DNA from: Methanomicrobiales archaeon
GTDB taxonomy: Archaea; Halobacteriota; Methanomicrobia; Methanomicrobiales; Methanospirillaceae
Assembly: GCA_025358115.1 (NCBI GenBank)
Contig: JANYKQ010000078.1
Location: 1-64,000 of the forward strand
Length of the DNA stretch: 64,000 bases
Direction of reading: 5' to 3'
Shown one piece after another: positions 1 through 8,786 of the stretch. The notes beneath the pieces are model-generated. The model made no database searches and had not been told where the DNA came from. It saw only the letters and a program-made list of their open reading frames with translations. The stretch's first letter is position 1. The number at the start of each line of letters is the position of its first letter. Both the position numbers and the translations under genes were made by a program.

Positions 1-297
1 CGGGTGGCAGAAGAGCTGGGCGCTGATCTCATCAAGACCAACTACCCCAATGACCCGGCAGCGTTCGGGAAGATCGTCAAGGCCTGCTCGGTGCCGGTCT
101 TTATCGCGGGCGGGGAGAAGTGCGCCGACCTCGAATCCTTAAAGATCATCCGGGACTCGGTCAATGCGGGCGGCGCCGGGGTCTGCGTGGGAAGGAACGC
201 CTTCCAGCGCAAGGACACCAATGCATTTGTCCAGGCCCTCTGCAACGTGGTGCACCACAACGTGGACCCGGCAAAGGCGCTGGAGCAGCACAAATGA
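1..297 (+). CDS. aroA': 2-amino-3,7-dideoxy-D-threo-hept-6-ulosonate (ADH) synthase, C-terminal part
   Basis: The reading frame is open from the window edge, so only about the last 98 residues of a protein normally near 265 residues are present. The segment ADLIKTNYPND, with a lysine that fits the Schiff-base lysine of class I aldolase-like enzymes, and the phosphate-binding end GGAGVCVGRN match the DhnA/ADH synthase family. In archaea without DAHP synthase this cytoplasmic enzyme makes the first committed intermediate of 3-dehydroquinate synthesis. Its stop overlaps the start of the dehydroquinate synthase II gene in an ATGA, and the two enzymes act consecutively. The family call rests on the C-terminus plus this context. 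Confidence 0.85.
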   Translation, partial: RVAEELGADLIKTNYPNDPAAFGKIVKACSVPVFIAGGEKCADLESLKIIRDSVNAGGAGVCVGRNAFQRKDTNAFVQALCNVVHHNVDPAKALEQHK

Positions 298-1280
298 AAC
301 AGTTCTGGGTCGACATCCGCCCCTGGAACAAGGAAGTCGCCACCACCTCCATCGAGAGCGGTGCGGATGCGCTGGTCGTGGACAAGGCCGAGGACGTAAA
401 GCGGCTTGGCCGGATCGCGACGGTTGCCCCGGACGGGGACATGAAGATCGGTACCGATGTTACGGAATGTACCATCACCGACAAGGCCAGCGAGAACAGG
501 GCAGCAGCGCTCGGGAAGCACAAGCCCGTCATCGTCACGACCAGCGACTGGACCGTCATCCCGCTCGAAAATCTCGTGGCCCAGTCCGATCACATCATCG
601 CGAGGGTAAAGAACGCAGCCGAGGCCGAGATGGCAGTCCATGTCCTGGAAAAGGGCGTGTACGGTATCCTCCTCACGACAACCGATCCCGCGGTTGTCAA
701 AGCAGTTGCTGCCCTCCTCAAGAGCACGACGGGCAAAGTCGGCCTTGTCCCGTTCACCGTAACAAAGATCCTGCCCGTGGGTATGGGCGACCGGGTCTGC
801 GTGGACACCTGCTCGATGCTCTCCGATGGCCAGGGCATGCTGATGGGGAACACCTCGTCAGCCATGCTGCTGGTCCATGCCGAGACACTCGAGAACCCGT
901 ACGTTGCCCCGCGGCCCTTCCGGGTGAATGCCGGAGCCGTGCATGCCTACATTCTCCTGCCGGACGGCAAAACCGCGTACCTTGCGGACCTCGTAACCGG
1001 CGGCCAGGTGCTGGTCTCGGATGCTGAAGGTACCGCACATTCGGCCATTGTCGGCCGGGTCAAGATCGAGCGGCGGCCCCTGCTGCTCGTTGAGGCAACA
1101 AACGGCAAAAACATAGTGAGCCTGATCCTCCAGAACGCCGAGACGATCCGCCTGGTAGGAAAAGACGGAAAAGCAATCTCGGTCGTGGCCCTTGCGGTTG
1201 GCGACACGATCCTCGGCAGCATCCTTGAGGGTGGCCGGCACTTCGGGATGGCTGTAAAAGAGACCATCCGCGAGAAATAA
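294..1280 (+). CDS. aroB': 3-dehydroquinate synthase II
   Basis: The protein has 328 residues when started at the ATG that overlaps the previous stop codon; the ORF track start at 120 is an out-of-family extension into the upstream gene. It begins MKQFWVDIRPWNKEVATT, typical of the archaeal AroB' family, which oxidatively deaminates and cyclises the ADH synthase product to 3-dehydroquinate with NAD. It is unrelated to bacterial AroB. It follows ADH synthase by 4-nt overlap and precedes tyrA by 2 nt, so it is the second gene of a tightly packed aromatic operon. Full length and with no visible damage. Confidence 0.93.
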   Translation: MKQFWVDIRPWNKEVATTSIESGADALVVDKAEDVKRLGRIATVAPDGDMKIGTDVTECTITDKASENRAAALGKHKPVIVTTSDWTVIPLENLVAQSDHIIARVKNAAEAEMAVHVLEKGVYGILLTTTDPAVVKAVAALLKSTTGKVGLVPFTVTKILPVGMGDRVCVDTCSMLSDGQGMLMGNTSSAMLLVHAETLENPYVAPRPFRVNAGAVHAYILLPDGKTAYLADLVTGGQVLVSDAEGTAHSAIVGRVKIERRPLLLVEATNGKNIVSLILQNAETIRLVGKDGKAISVVALAVGDTILGSILEGGRHFGMAVKETIREK

Positions 1281-1282
1281 TC

Positions 1283-2110
1283 ATGAAAAAGGCAGGCATC
1301 ATTGGCGGAACCGGGAAGATGGGCCGGCTCTTTGCAAAGGTATTTGAAAAGGCCGGGTACGAAGTGCTGGTCTCCGGGAGAAAGACGGCCGTCACGGCAG
1401 CCGATATTGTAAACCAGTGCGATATCGTGATAGTCTCGGTTCCCATCCGGGAGACCGTGAAGGTGATCGAAACGATCGCCCCGCTCCTCCGGCCCGGCCA
1501 GCTCCTCTGCGACTTCACCTCGCTCAAGGTAAAACCCGTGGAAGCAATGCTCAAATCAAGAGCGGAAGTGATCGGCCTCCACCCGATGTTCGGGCCCACG
1601 GTCAAATCCATCAGCCGCCAGACCATCATCGTCTGTCCCGCCCGGGCGAAGGAAGCCCGGGTAGCAGAACTCGTAACGATCTTCGAAGCCCGGGGCGCGA
1701 TCTGCACGGTTGCAACCCCCGAAGAGCATGACCGGATCGTAGCCGTGGTGCAGGGGCTCACCCACTTTGTCACGCTCTGCATGGCAGACACCGTCCGGCG
1801 CCTTGGCGTGGACCTCAACAAGACCGGGCAGTTTGAGAGCCCCGTGTACCAGATCGAGCTCTCGCTCGTGGGCCGGCTCCTCTCGCAGGATCCGGCACTC
1901 TATGCCGACATCCTCCAGCAGAACCCCTATGTGCCCGAAGTCCTCGCCGCCTGCCGCCTTTCTGCTGCGGATCTCGCCACGATTGTCGAGGCAAAAGACC
2001 CGGAGCAGTTCCGGGCATTCTTTGAGAAGAACAGCCGCCACCTCGGCAAGTATTGCGAGGAAGGCCAGAAAACAACCGATGCCCTGATCGAGTGCATGGT
2101 GAACCGATGA
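1283..2110 (+). CDS. tyrA: prephenate dehydrogenase
   Basis: This 275-residue protein starts with a Rossmann nucleotide-binding fold (KAGIIGGTGKMGRLFAKVF), followed by an all-helical dimerisation domain. It resembles the archaeal stand-alone TyrA family, which converts prephenate to 4-hydroxyphenylpyruvate with NAD(P) for tyrosine synthesis. The HPMFGP motif (residues ~96-101) carries the histidine usually associated with substrate binding. There is no fused chorismate mutase domain and no mutase gene in the window. It starts 2 nt after aroB', and its TGA overlaps the pheA start in an ATGA, suggesting coupled translation of the tyrosine and phenylalanine branch enzymes. Confidence 0.9.
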   Translation: MKKAGIIGGTGKMGRLFAKVFEKAGYEVLVSGRKTAVTAADIVNQCDIVIVSVPIRETVKVIETIAPLLRPGQLLCDFTSLKVKPVEAMLKSRAEVIGLHPMFGPTVKSISRQTIIVCPARAKEARVAELVTIFEARGAICTVATPEEHDRIVAVVQGLTHFVTLCMADTVRRLGVDLNKTGQFESPVYQIELSLVGRLLSQDPALYADILQQNPYVPEVLAACRLSAADLATIVEAKDPEQFRAFFEKNSRHLGKYCEEGQKTTDALIECMVNR

Positions 2111-2949
2111 ACGACAAAACCGCAAAGCATGCACCTGCACGAAGACCGGAGCGCCTGATCACCCTCGGGCCGCAGGGCACCTTCTCCCACGAGATGGCAC
2201 TCAGGATGAACCTGGTAAAGCCCGAAGAGATAGTCCTCCTCCCGACCATTCACGGCATCATGGATGCGGTGGCCCGGGGCGAAGGGGATGCAATCGTCCC
2301 TATGGAGAACTCCGAGGCGGGCAGCGTGGGCGAAACCCTTGACGGCCTCTCGCGCCACCCGCTCTTCATCACGGGCGAGATGTACATGCCCATCCACCAC
2401 AACCTCGCCTCGCTCGTTGAACTCGGGAAGATCCGCGTCATCTACGCCCATCCCCAGACCCACGAGCAGTGCAGCGAAGCCATAGAGAAGTGGGGCGTGC
2501 CGGTCATCCACACGAGCAGCAATGCGTCGAGTGCCCTTGAGGCAAAGAAGACCCCCAACGCAGGAGCCCTCATCCCGATTATTGCGGCCGGGCTCTACCA
2601 TATGCCCGTGCTCGTCCGGAACACCGAGAACAATCCCTCCAATACCACCCGGTTCGTCCGGGTCTCCCTCACTCCCGTGCAGGAGACAAAGCCGGAGAAA
2701 TGCAGCATCCTCATCGACCCCGACACGGACCGGTCCGGCCTGCTCCATGACCTGCTCGATGTCTTTGCCAGCCGGAATATCAACCTGACCCGGATCGAGT
2801 CCCGGCCCTCGAAGCGCAGGATGGGCGAATACGTCTTCTTCCTCGACACCACCTGGTCGCCAAAGACCGCTGGAGCAATCACCCAACTCAGGACCATCAC
2901 CGGCGTCAAGGAACTCGGCTGCTACCGGAAGATCGGGGTGCCGGCATGA
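2107..2949 (+). CDS. pheA: prephenate dehydratase with ACT domain
   Basis: The chosen start is the ATG overlapping the tyrA stop (280 residues); the track start at 2053 lies inside tyrA. Residues ~17-190 form the dehydratase domain, beginning LGPQGTFSHEMAL and including the AHPQTHEQC and NTTRF signatures. Residues ~200-275 are an ACT domain with the ESRPSKR motif linked to phenylalanine feedback inhibition in this family. The enzyme converts prephenate to phenylpyruvate in the cytoplasm. There is no chorismate mutase domain. The stop overlaps the aroA start. Confidence 0.94.
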   Translation: MNDKTAKHAPARRPERLITLGPQGTFSHEMALRMNLVKPEEIVLLPTIHGIMDAVARGEGDAIVPMENSEAGSVGETLDGLSRHPLFITGEMYMPIHHNLASLVELGKIRVIYAHPQTHEQCSEAIEKWGVPVIHTSSNASSALEAKKTPNAGALIPIIAAGLYHMPVLVRNTENNPSNTTRFVRVSLTPVQETKPEKCSILIDPDTDRSGLLHDLLDVFASRNINLTRIESRPSKRRMGEYVFFLDTTWSPKTAGAITQLRTITGVKELGCYRKIGVPA

Positions 2950-4211
2950 AAAAGACCATAAAAAAGAGCCGCGAAGTTGACCTGGCAGTTGCAGCCCCGC
3001 CCTCAAAAAGTTACACCCACCGGGCCCTGATTGCCGGGGCACTGGGCAAAGGGCGGACGGTTGTCCAAAACCCGCTCGATGCGGAAGACACCCGCCTCAC
3101 TCTCGCAGCCCTCCGCACGCTGGGGGTGCAGGCAGACCGGGAAACGGACCGGATCACCCTTGAAGGCTGCGACGGCCTCCTGCCGGCCGTTGACGAGACT
3201 CGAATCGATCTCGACAACTCCGGCACCAGCCTCCGGCTCCTCACGTCCCTGGCCCTGCTCTGCCGGCACCCGGTCACCCTGACGGGAAGCCCGCGGATGC
3301 AGGAACGGCCGATCGGCCCGCTCGCAGCCGCCCTTCCCGCAATTGGCGGCAAAGTGGAGTTTCTCAAAAAGGACGGCTATCCCCCGCTCCGGGTGAGCGG
3401 GCATCTTACCGGGGGACTGGTCATAATCGACGGCTCGATCAGCAGCCAGTTCATCTCCTCGATCCTGATCGCTGCACCCTATGCAGAGAGTGAAATCGTG
3501 GTGAGGATCCCTGCACCACCGGCTTCGGCCTCCTATCTCGATATCACGCTCGATGTGATGAGCACGTTTGGGGCCCGTATCGAGCGGACCGGCTACGAGC
3601 GGTTTGCGGTCAGCCCGCACGATCACTACCGGGGCCGGACCTATGCGGTTGAAGGAGACTACTCCTCCGCCTCGTACTTCTTTGCCCTCGCTGCCATCTG
3701 TGGCGGAAAGGTGACAGTAAAGAACCTCTCTCCCCAATCCGTGCAGGGCGACCGCAGGTTCCCCGAGGCATTGCAGGCCATGGGCTGCACCGTGACCCGG
3801 GGGACAGACTCGGTCACCGTGGAAAAGAGCGGGGACCTCCGGGGCATTGACTTTGACATGGCCACCTCGCCCGATACCGTCCAGACGCTCTGCATGGTGG
3901 CAGCAGTTGCCACAACTCCCACCACCATCACGGGCATCAGTCATCTGAAGTTCAAGGAGAGCGACCGTATCAATGGAACCGCAGACCGGCTCCGGGCGCT
4001 CGGCAGCGACGTGACGGTCGGCGACGATCGTATCACCATCCGGCCGGCCCGCCTGCACGGCGGCACAATAGACCCGGCAAACGATCACCGCACCGCGATG
4101 AGTTTTGCCGTGCTGGGCTGCGGCATCGGGGGAATCATGATAGAGAACGCAGAATGTGTGGACAAATCCTTCCCGGGTTTCTGGGAAGAACTCGGCAGGG
4201 CGATCCCATGA
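2946..4211 (+). CDS. aroA: 3-phosphoshikimate 1-carboxyvinyltransferase (EPSP synthase)
   Basis: This 421-residue protein has family-typical length and motifs: an N-terminal PPSKSYTHRALIAGAL substrate-binding stretch, LDNSGTSLRLL, GSPRMQERP, and near the C-terminus LKFKESDR and the DHRTAMSF segment. It transfers the enolpyruvyl group of PEP to shikimate-3-phosphate. The two-domain architecture of inside-out barrels is consistent with the spread of motifs. It overlaps pheA upstream and the fused aroK-aroE gene downstream by 4 nt each, so the operon encodes successive shikimate pathway steps. Confidence 0.96.
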   Translation: MKKTIKKSREVDLAVAAPPSKSYTHRALIAGALGKGRTVVQNPLDAEDTRLTLAALRTLGVQADRETDRITLEGCDGLLPAVDETRIDLDNSGTSLRLLTSLALLCRHPVTLTGSPRMQERPIGPLAAALPAIGGKVEFLKKDGYPPLRVSGHLTGGLVIIDGSISSQFISSILIAAPYAESEIVVRIPAPPASASYLDITLDVMSTFGARIERTGYERFAVSPHDHYRGRTYAVEGDYSSASYFFALAAICGGKVTVKNLSPQSVQGDRRFPEALQAMGCTVTRGTDSVTVEKSGDLRGIDFDMATSPDTVQTLCMVAAVATTPTTITGISHLKFKESDRINGTADRLRALGSDVTVGDDRITIRPARLHGGTIDPANDHRTAMSFAVLGCGIGGIMIENAECVDKSFPGFWEELGRAIP

Positions 4212-5599
4212 AGCGAATCGTGCTGACCGGGTTCCGGGGAACCGGCAAGACCGAAGTGGGGAAGATCCTCGCCGGCCGGCTGAACATGCCCCTGCTGGAT
4301 ACGGACGCTCTCGTTGAGCAGAAGACCGGCAGGTCGATTCCCTCCATCTTTCACGAAGAGGGCGAGGAGCGCTTCCGGATCATGGAGCGCGAAGTTATTG
4401 CTTCCCTCCCGACCGACAATGTCGTGATCAGCACCGGGGGAGGAGCGGTGATCGACCCCAGGAACATGGAACACCTGCGCAGGGGGAGTGTGCTTGTCCT
4501 GCTCACCGCAGGTATCGATGCGATCGAATCGCGACTGGCCCGAGCCCCCCGCCCGCCCCTGACCAGTCTTCCCCTGAGAGAAGAGATTGCCGAACTCCTG
4601 GACCGTCGCCGCCAGCATTACTATGCCTCGGCCGATTTCTGCGTGGATACGGGCGAGACCACGCCGGACGCTGCCGGGGAGAAGGTGCTCCATTTCCTCT
4701 CCGCAGGAAATACATCGCAAAAGCAGCGGACAACCGCTATGCAGTTCTTCAAAACCGGGCGGATTCCCCCTCTCGCACTCGGAAACCTCGAGCAGGTGCT
4801 GCTCGGGGCGGACCGTGACCCGCAGACCCGCATCATGGGGGTTGCCGGGTACCCGTGCGCCCACAGCAGGAGTCCTGCCCTCTTCAACGGGCTCTTCGAA
4901 CGCTATGGCCTCAATTACCATTACACCTGGTTCGAGGACCCGGAGATAGCCGAGATCATGAAGATCGCCCGGTGCGTGGATGCCAAAGGGCTCTCGGTCA
5001 CGATCCCGTTCAAAGCCGATGTTATGGAATACGTTGACGAAGTGGACGAACACGCAGCACAGCCTATCGGGGCGGTGAACAGCGTTGTCTTTGCCTGCGG
5101 GACTGCCATCGGGTATAACACCGACTGGCTTGGCGTCCGAAAACCGCTCGTCCACCTGAAAGGATCAAAGGCGGTGCTGCTCGGGGCCGGGGGCGTTGCT
5201 GCGGCTGCAGCATATGCGCTGGTCGATCTTGACATGGACCTGACGATCTTAAACCGGACACCGGCAAACGCAAAAGTGCTCGCAGACCGGTTTGGCTGTA
5301 AGTCGGCCGAATGGAACACCTTTGATGCAATCAGGCCGGATCTCGTGGTGAATGCAACCCCGCTGGGCATGGATCCGGATACCCGGAGCCCGCTTACGGA
5401 TGAGCAGATCCTCCCTTCCATGACCATTTACGATCTGGTCTACACCCCGCCCGAAACGCCGCTTATCCAGGCTGCACAGGAGAAAGGGTGCTCAACCATT
5501 CTCGGGACCGAGATGTTCATCCACCAGGCGCGTGAACAATTCTATCTGAACTTCGGTATCGATGTACCGGATGCAACCATCCGGGAGCTGGTAGTATGA
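4208..5599 (+). CDS. bifunctional shikimate kinase / shikimate dehydrogenase
   Basis: Started at the ATG overlapping the aroA stop, the protein has 463 residues. Residues 1-165 are a P-loop shikimate kinase of the bacterial AroK type (TGFRGTGKT Walker A, LLDTD, STGGGAV). Residues ~195-463 are AroE: SRSPALFN shikimate site, catalytic lysine in VTIPFKAD, NTDW, the NADP-binding LLGAGGVAAAAAYAL and a C-terminal GTEMF-Q segment. It therefore reduces 3-dehydroshikimate and phosphorylates shikimate, two consecutive steps, in one polypeptide. Many archaea use an unrelated GHMP-family shikimate kinase, so the bacterial-type kinase suggests gene transfer followed by fusion. That origin is inference. 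Confidence 0.93.
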   Translation: MKRIVLTGFRGTGKTEVGKILAGRLNMPLLDTDALVEQKTGRSIPSIFHEEGEERFRIMEREVIASLPTDNVVISTGGGAVIDPRNMEHLRRGSVLVLLTAGIDAIESRLARAPRPPLTSLPLREEIAELLDRRRQHYYASADFCVDTGETTPDAAGEKVLHFLSAGNTSQKQRTTAMQFFKTGRIPPLALGNLEQVLLGADRDPQTRIMGVAGYPCAHSRSPALFNGLFERYGLNYHYTWFEDPEIAEIMKIARCVDAKGLSVTIPFKADVMEYVDEVDEHAAQPIGAVNSVVFACGTAIGYNTDWLGVRKPLVHLKGSKAVLLGAGGVAAAAAYALVDLDMDLTILNRTPANAKVLADRFGCKSAEWNTFDAIRPDLVVNATPLGMDPDTRSPLTDEQILPSMTIYDLVYTPPETPLIQAAQEKGCSTILGTEMFIHQAREQFYLNFGIDVPDATIRELVV

Positions 5600-6582
5600 A
5601 CACATTTGGCAGAAATTTCAGGTGCACGACGTTTGGCGAAAGCCACGGGCCGGCTGTGGGCGTGGTGATTGACGGGTGCCCGGCTGGCATGGCACTAGCG
5701 GAAGGGGATATCCAGCCACTCCTTGACCGGAGGCGGCCGGGCACTTCACCGCTCACATCCCCGCGAAAGGAGAGCGACCGGGTGGAGATCCTTTCCGGTG
5801 TTTTTGAAGGACAGACCACCGGCACACCGATCGCCCTCATGGTCAGGAACGAGAACCAGCAGTCAAAGGATTACGAAGAACTCCGGGAAAAGTTCCGCCC
5901 GGGCCACGCTGACTTCACGTACCATGAAAAATTCGGCACCCGGGATCACCGGGGCGGCGGCAGGAGCTCCGGGAGGGAAACCCTCTCGCGGGTAGCAGCC
6001 GGTGCCGTTGCCATCAAATACCTTGCTGCCCGGGGAATCGCGATCACCGGAACTATCACTGAAGTGCATGGCAAAACCGATCCCGTGGAAATGGAGAATG
6101 AAATCCTTGCGGCAAAAGCAGCCGGCGATTCTGTGGGAGGAATCGTAGAGATCACCGCGACCGGGTGTCCCGCCGGCCTCGGCGATCCGGTCTTTGGGAA
6201 ACTCGATGCACTGATAGCCGGCGCCATGATGGGGATCGGTGCGGTCAAGGGCGTGGAGATCGGCGACGGGTTTGCCGCAGCACGGACATTCGGGAGCAGG
6301 AACAATGACCCGATGACGGCTGACGGGTTTTTGAGCAACCATGCCGGGGGTATTCTCGGAGGTATATCCTCCGGCCAGGACATTGTTGTCCGGATCGCGG
6401 TAAAACCCACACCATCCATTGCAAGGATCCAGCAGACCCGCGATATTCATGGCAATGCCGTTGAGATCTCTGTTGGCGGCCGGCACGATCCCTGCATAGT
6501 CCCCCGTATTGTTCCGGTTGCAGAATCCATGATGGCGCTGGTGCTCATCGACTGCGTACTGGAACAGAAGAGATACCGGTAA
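5596..6582 (+). CDS. aroC: chorismate synthase
   Basis: The 328-residue protein carries the family signatures GESHGPAVGVVIDGCPAG near the N-terminus, RPGHADFTYHEKFGTRDHRGGGRSSGRET in the middle (only part need be read) and a C-terminal RHDPCIVPR. It anti-eliminates phosphate from EPSP to give chorismate, using reduced FMN. It is somewhat shorter than the 350-370 residues common in the family, but no signature block is missing. It is the last gene of the operon, starting in an ATGA overlap; the next gene is on the other strand about 400 bp away. Confidence 0.95.
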   Translation: MNTFGRNFRCTTFGESHGPAVGVVIDGCPAGMALAEGDIQPLLDRRRPGTSPLTSPRKESDRVEILSGVFEGQTTGTPIALMVRNENQQSKDYEELREKFRPGHADFTYHEKFGTRDHRGGGRSSGRETLSRVAAGAVAIKYLAARGIAITGTITEVHGKTDPVEMENEILAAKAAGDSVGGIVEITATGCPAGLGDPVFGKLDALIAGAMMGIGAVKGVEIGDGFAAARTFGSRNNDPMTADGFLSNHAGGILGGISSGQDIVVRIAVKPTPSIARIQQTRDIHGNAVEISVGGRHDPCIVPRIVPVAESMMALVLIDCVLEQKRYR

Positions 6583-6682
6583 ACCCCGGGCATCTACCGG
6601 CCTGCTGTATTTTTTTCCGGCCGCCATCACCGGAAGTTCCCGTTCCGGAAATTCCTGTTCCTGGGAAAAAGATTTTTTTGTT

Positions 6683-6993
6683 TTAGTAACCCGAACCGTA
6701 CGAATTGCTGAGTGCCGGGAGCGTCGGGATAACCGTAACGCCGGTAACGTTTGCGGCAGACCAGGCGAAATTGAACTATTCCCCTTTCAAATCGCCGGGT
6801 TTGCGGTCTCCGGAATAATAATACCGGGGCATACCCTGAACACAGCCTGTTTTACCCCATCCGGCCGGGAGAGTGCCGTGATATCCCCGGGACAGATAAC
6901 CGAAGGGGCAGTGACCGGAATGACACTGAATGCAGGCCATTGTGCAAGGCAGGAGTACAGGAAAACAGTGCTGCCACGGTTAAAAAAGATGTT
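6683..6993 (-). pseudogene. possible decayed coding sequence downstream of the lipoprotein gene
   Basis: Between aroC and the lipoprotein stop there is no intact gene. On the minus strand a stop-free stretch (6787-6993) continues in the same frame directly after the lipoprotein TAA and ends ...VCPGIIIPETANPAI. A second stop-free stretch in another frame (6683-6775) ends VTVIPTLPALSNSYGSGY. Both have protein-like composition but no start codon. They may be the remains of one small exported protein gene, or chance. No homology is claimed. Confidence 0.25.
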
Positions 6994-7497
6994 TTAATAA
7001 TACCCGCCACCGATGGCGAAATCATCGAGCACCTTGTACCGGGTTCCGGCAGAGGTCACAAACACTTCGCACCGGTCTTTTCCTTTGGTGCCCGGGACAA
7101 CAATTTCATCACCGGGAAGGGGTTTCTTGCCATCATTCATGACAAATTCCTGGTACGTGCCATCCGCTCTGTACACCCGCATCATAACCTTATTGATAAA
7201 ACGTTCTCCCGCTCCCCCCTGGTATTGCAGGTGGATCTCGGTGGTAGTGCGATCTTTTGTGAGCAGGACATTGACCTGCTGATCCGTGGGCATGACCCTG
7301 ACAAGCTCTGTTGTTACCGTGGGAACCGGTGTTGCAGTTACCAGTACGGTCGTGGGAACCGGGGTTTGCAACGGAGTAAGAGCCGGAGTTGCAACCGGAG
7401 TTGCCGGGGTACTTGTCCCGGTGCCGGAAGTGCATCCCGATGCGAGCACGCAGAGCAGGATCACAAGACCGGTGATCAGGATGGAGACATGTTTCAT
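6994..7497 (-). CDS. predicted secreted lipoprotein
   Basis: The likely start is the ATG at 7497 (167 residues), because it places a classic lipoprotein signal peptide at the N-terminus: MKH, a hydrophobic core ILITGLVILLCVLA, then the lipobox ASGC. The cysteine is followed by a long Thr/Pro/Val-rich linker (about residues 20-70), a common extracellular spacer in Methanomicrobiales surface proteins. A compact C-terminal domain of about 100 residues follows, which I do not recognise. It sits alone, convergent with aroC, with possible decayed sequence downstream. Anchoring on the outer face of the membrane is inferred from the signal. Confidence 0.7.
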   Translation of the reverse strand: MKHVSILITGLVILLCVLASGCTSGTGTSTPATPVATPALTPLQTPVPTTVLVTATPVPTVTTELVRVMPTDQQVNVLLTKDRTTTEIHLQYQGGAGERFINKVMMRVYRADGTYQEFVMNDGKKPLPGDEIVVPGTKGKDRCEVFVTSAGTRYKVLDDFAIGGGYY

Positions 7498-7662
7498 AAC
7501 AGAAGGCTTGTAGTTACTCCCTATTTCTGATTTGCGCCTGCAGGTTTCAAAGACGGGCAATAATTTTTTTCATGAACAGGGAAGACGGGATTATCCGGCC
7601 AGCCGGACGAAAGATGATCAACGGATGGATCTTACCGGGGGAGGAAAGCGACGGGGAGGGGA

Positions 7663-8517
7663 TCACCGGGGATTTTTCCCGCTCACGGTTGTATTTTTTT
7701 CATGCGATACCCATTCGGTGAACCCGCCCTCGAACATCACAACATCCGGATACCCGAGATACCATTTCAGGATGAGAAATACCGATACCGCGGTTCTTCC
7801 CGTTCCGCAGGAACAGATGATCGTTTTGTCCGGGGTGATACCCAGATCCGCCAGGATTGTGCGGATCTCCGCTTCCGGTTTTAAGAGCGCAGGATTGTCC
7901 GGAACCATCAGGCAGGCTGCCGGAAGACTGACTGCCCCGGGGATATGGCCGGGTTTTCTCCACGGGCCCTGGCCCTCGTACCAGGCCGGGGGCCGGGTAT
8001 CCAGCAGCACCACATCCGGCTTATCCTTCATGCTGACACAGGTTTCGTACCCTATGAAGAGATCGACGGGCATCTCCACGGTAAATCCCGAGAGGGAGGA
8101 TTCACCATACTCCTGTGCCAGCGGGTGGCCTTCGGCTCTCCATTGCTCAAGACCGCCATCAAGGATCATCACCCGCCGGCACCCAAAGCGGACAAGGGAG
8201 TAAGCTACAAATCCCGCTTCCAGCCCGTCACCCGCAGCTGCTGCCGGCGCATTCTTTGCCCGGGCTTCCGAGTACAGAACAATCGTGCTCTCGGGTTCAA
8301 ACCCGAGCGTCCGGAAGAGTACCTGTGCCAGTCCGGCAGGAATCCAGCGGACGGGAATCTTGCCGACATGCATGCGGAAGAGCCCTTCATGGATATGAAT
8401 GGCGCCGGGGATATGATCCGTGAAATAGGCATGACCATTCTGCCGGCAGTCGGCAATGATCAGGCCAGGATCGTTACGGTGGGCTGCCAGCCATTCCGGA
8501 GAGACCCAGCTTATCAT
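7663..8517 (-). CDS. two-domain rhodanese-like sulfurtransferase
   Basis: The 284-residue protein has two rhodanese folds. The first (about 1-130) starts VSPEWLAAHRNDPGLIIADCR and has no active-site cysteine loop. The second (about 150-275) has VVLLDTRPPAWYEG and the active-site loop CSCGTGRTA, where the second cysteine is the expected persulfide carrier. This matches thiosulfate/3-mercaptopyruvate sulfurtransferases, which move sulfane sulfur to acceptors such as cyanide or thiols. The loop sequence does not decide between thiosulfate and mercaptopyruvate as donor. No obvious partner genes surround it. Confidence 0.85.
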   Translation of the reverse strand: MISWVSPEWLAAHRNDPGLIIADCRQNGHAYFTDHIPGAIHIHEGLFRMHVGKIPVRWIPAGLAQVLFRTLGFEPESTIVLYSEARAKNAPAAAAGDGLEAGFVAYSLVRFGCRRVMILDGGLEQWRAEGHPLAQEYGESSLSGFTVEMPVDLFIGYETCVSMKDKPDVVLLDTRPPAWYEGQGPWRKPGHIPGAVSLPAACLMVPDNPALLKPEAEIRTILADLGITPDKTIICSCGTGRTAVSVFLILKWYLGYPDVVMFEGGFTEWVSHEKNTTVSGKNPR

Positions 8518-8786
8518 GCGGGTACCAGCGTTTTTTTTCGATACGTTTCATCCATAAAACAACGACATCTCCCCGGGCTTTGCGAGCTGATTTTTCTTTA
8601 GTAACGCCCTTTTCTTCCGGAACGGTTATAGTTTTTCAAGAAGGAGGTGCGGGTACGACAAAAATGAGGGGTTTTCTGGGGTATGCATTCACCGCACAAC
8701 CATCCATTCCCCGGTATCGTTCACGAAAAAGCCTTAAACCCTATCCACACGGCTGCAACAATTACAAAACATTGAGAATACCGCCC
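8518..8786. other. intergenic region without a supported gene
   Basis: This 269-bp stretch separates the sulfurtransferase from the sensor kinase, both on the minus strand. It presumably holds the sulfurtransferase promoter and the kinase terminator. A purine-rich AAGAAGGAGGTG run on the plus strand resembles a ribosome binding site, but no convincing short gene follows it. Confidence 0.4.

Noticed and set aside
42-641. 199-aa minus-strand ORF opposite ADH synthase and aroB'
   Set aside because: It is a shadow frame of two clearly recognised genes and has no domain of its own.
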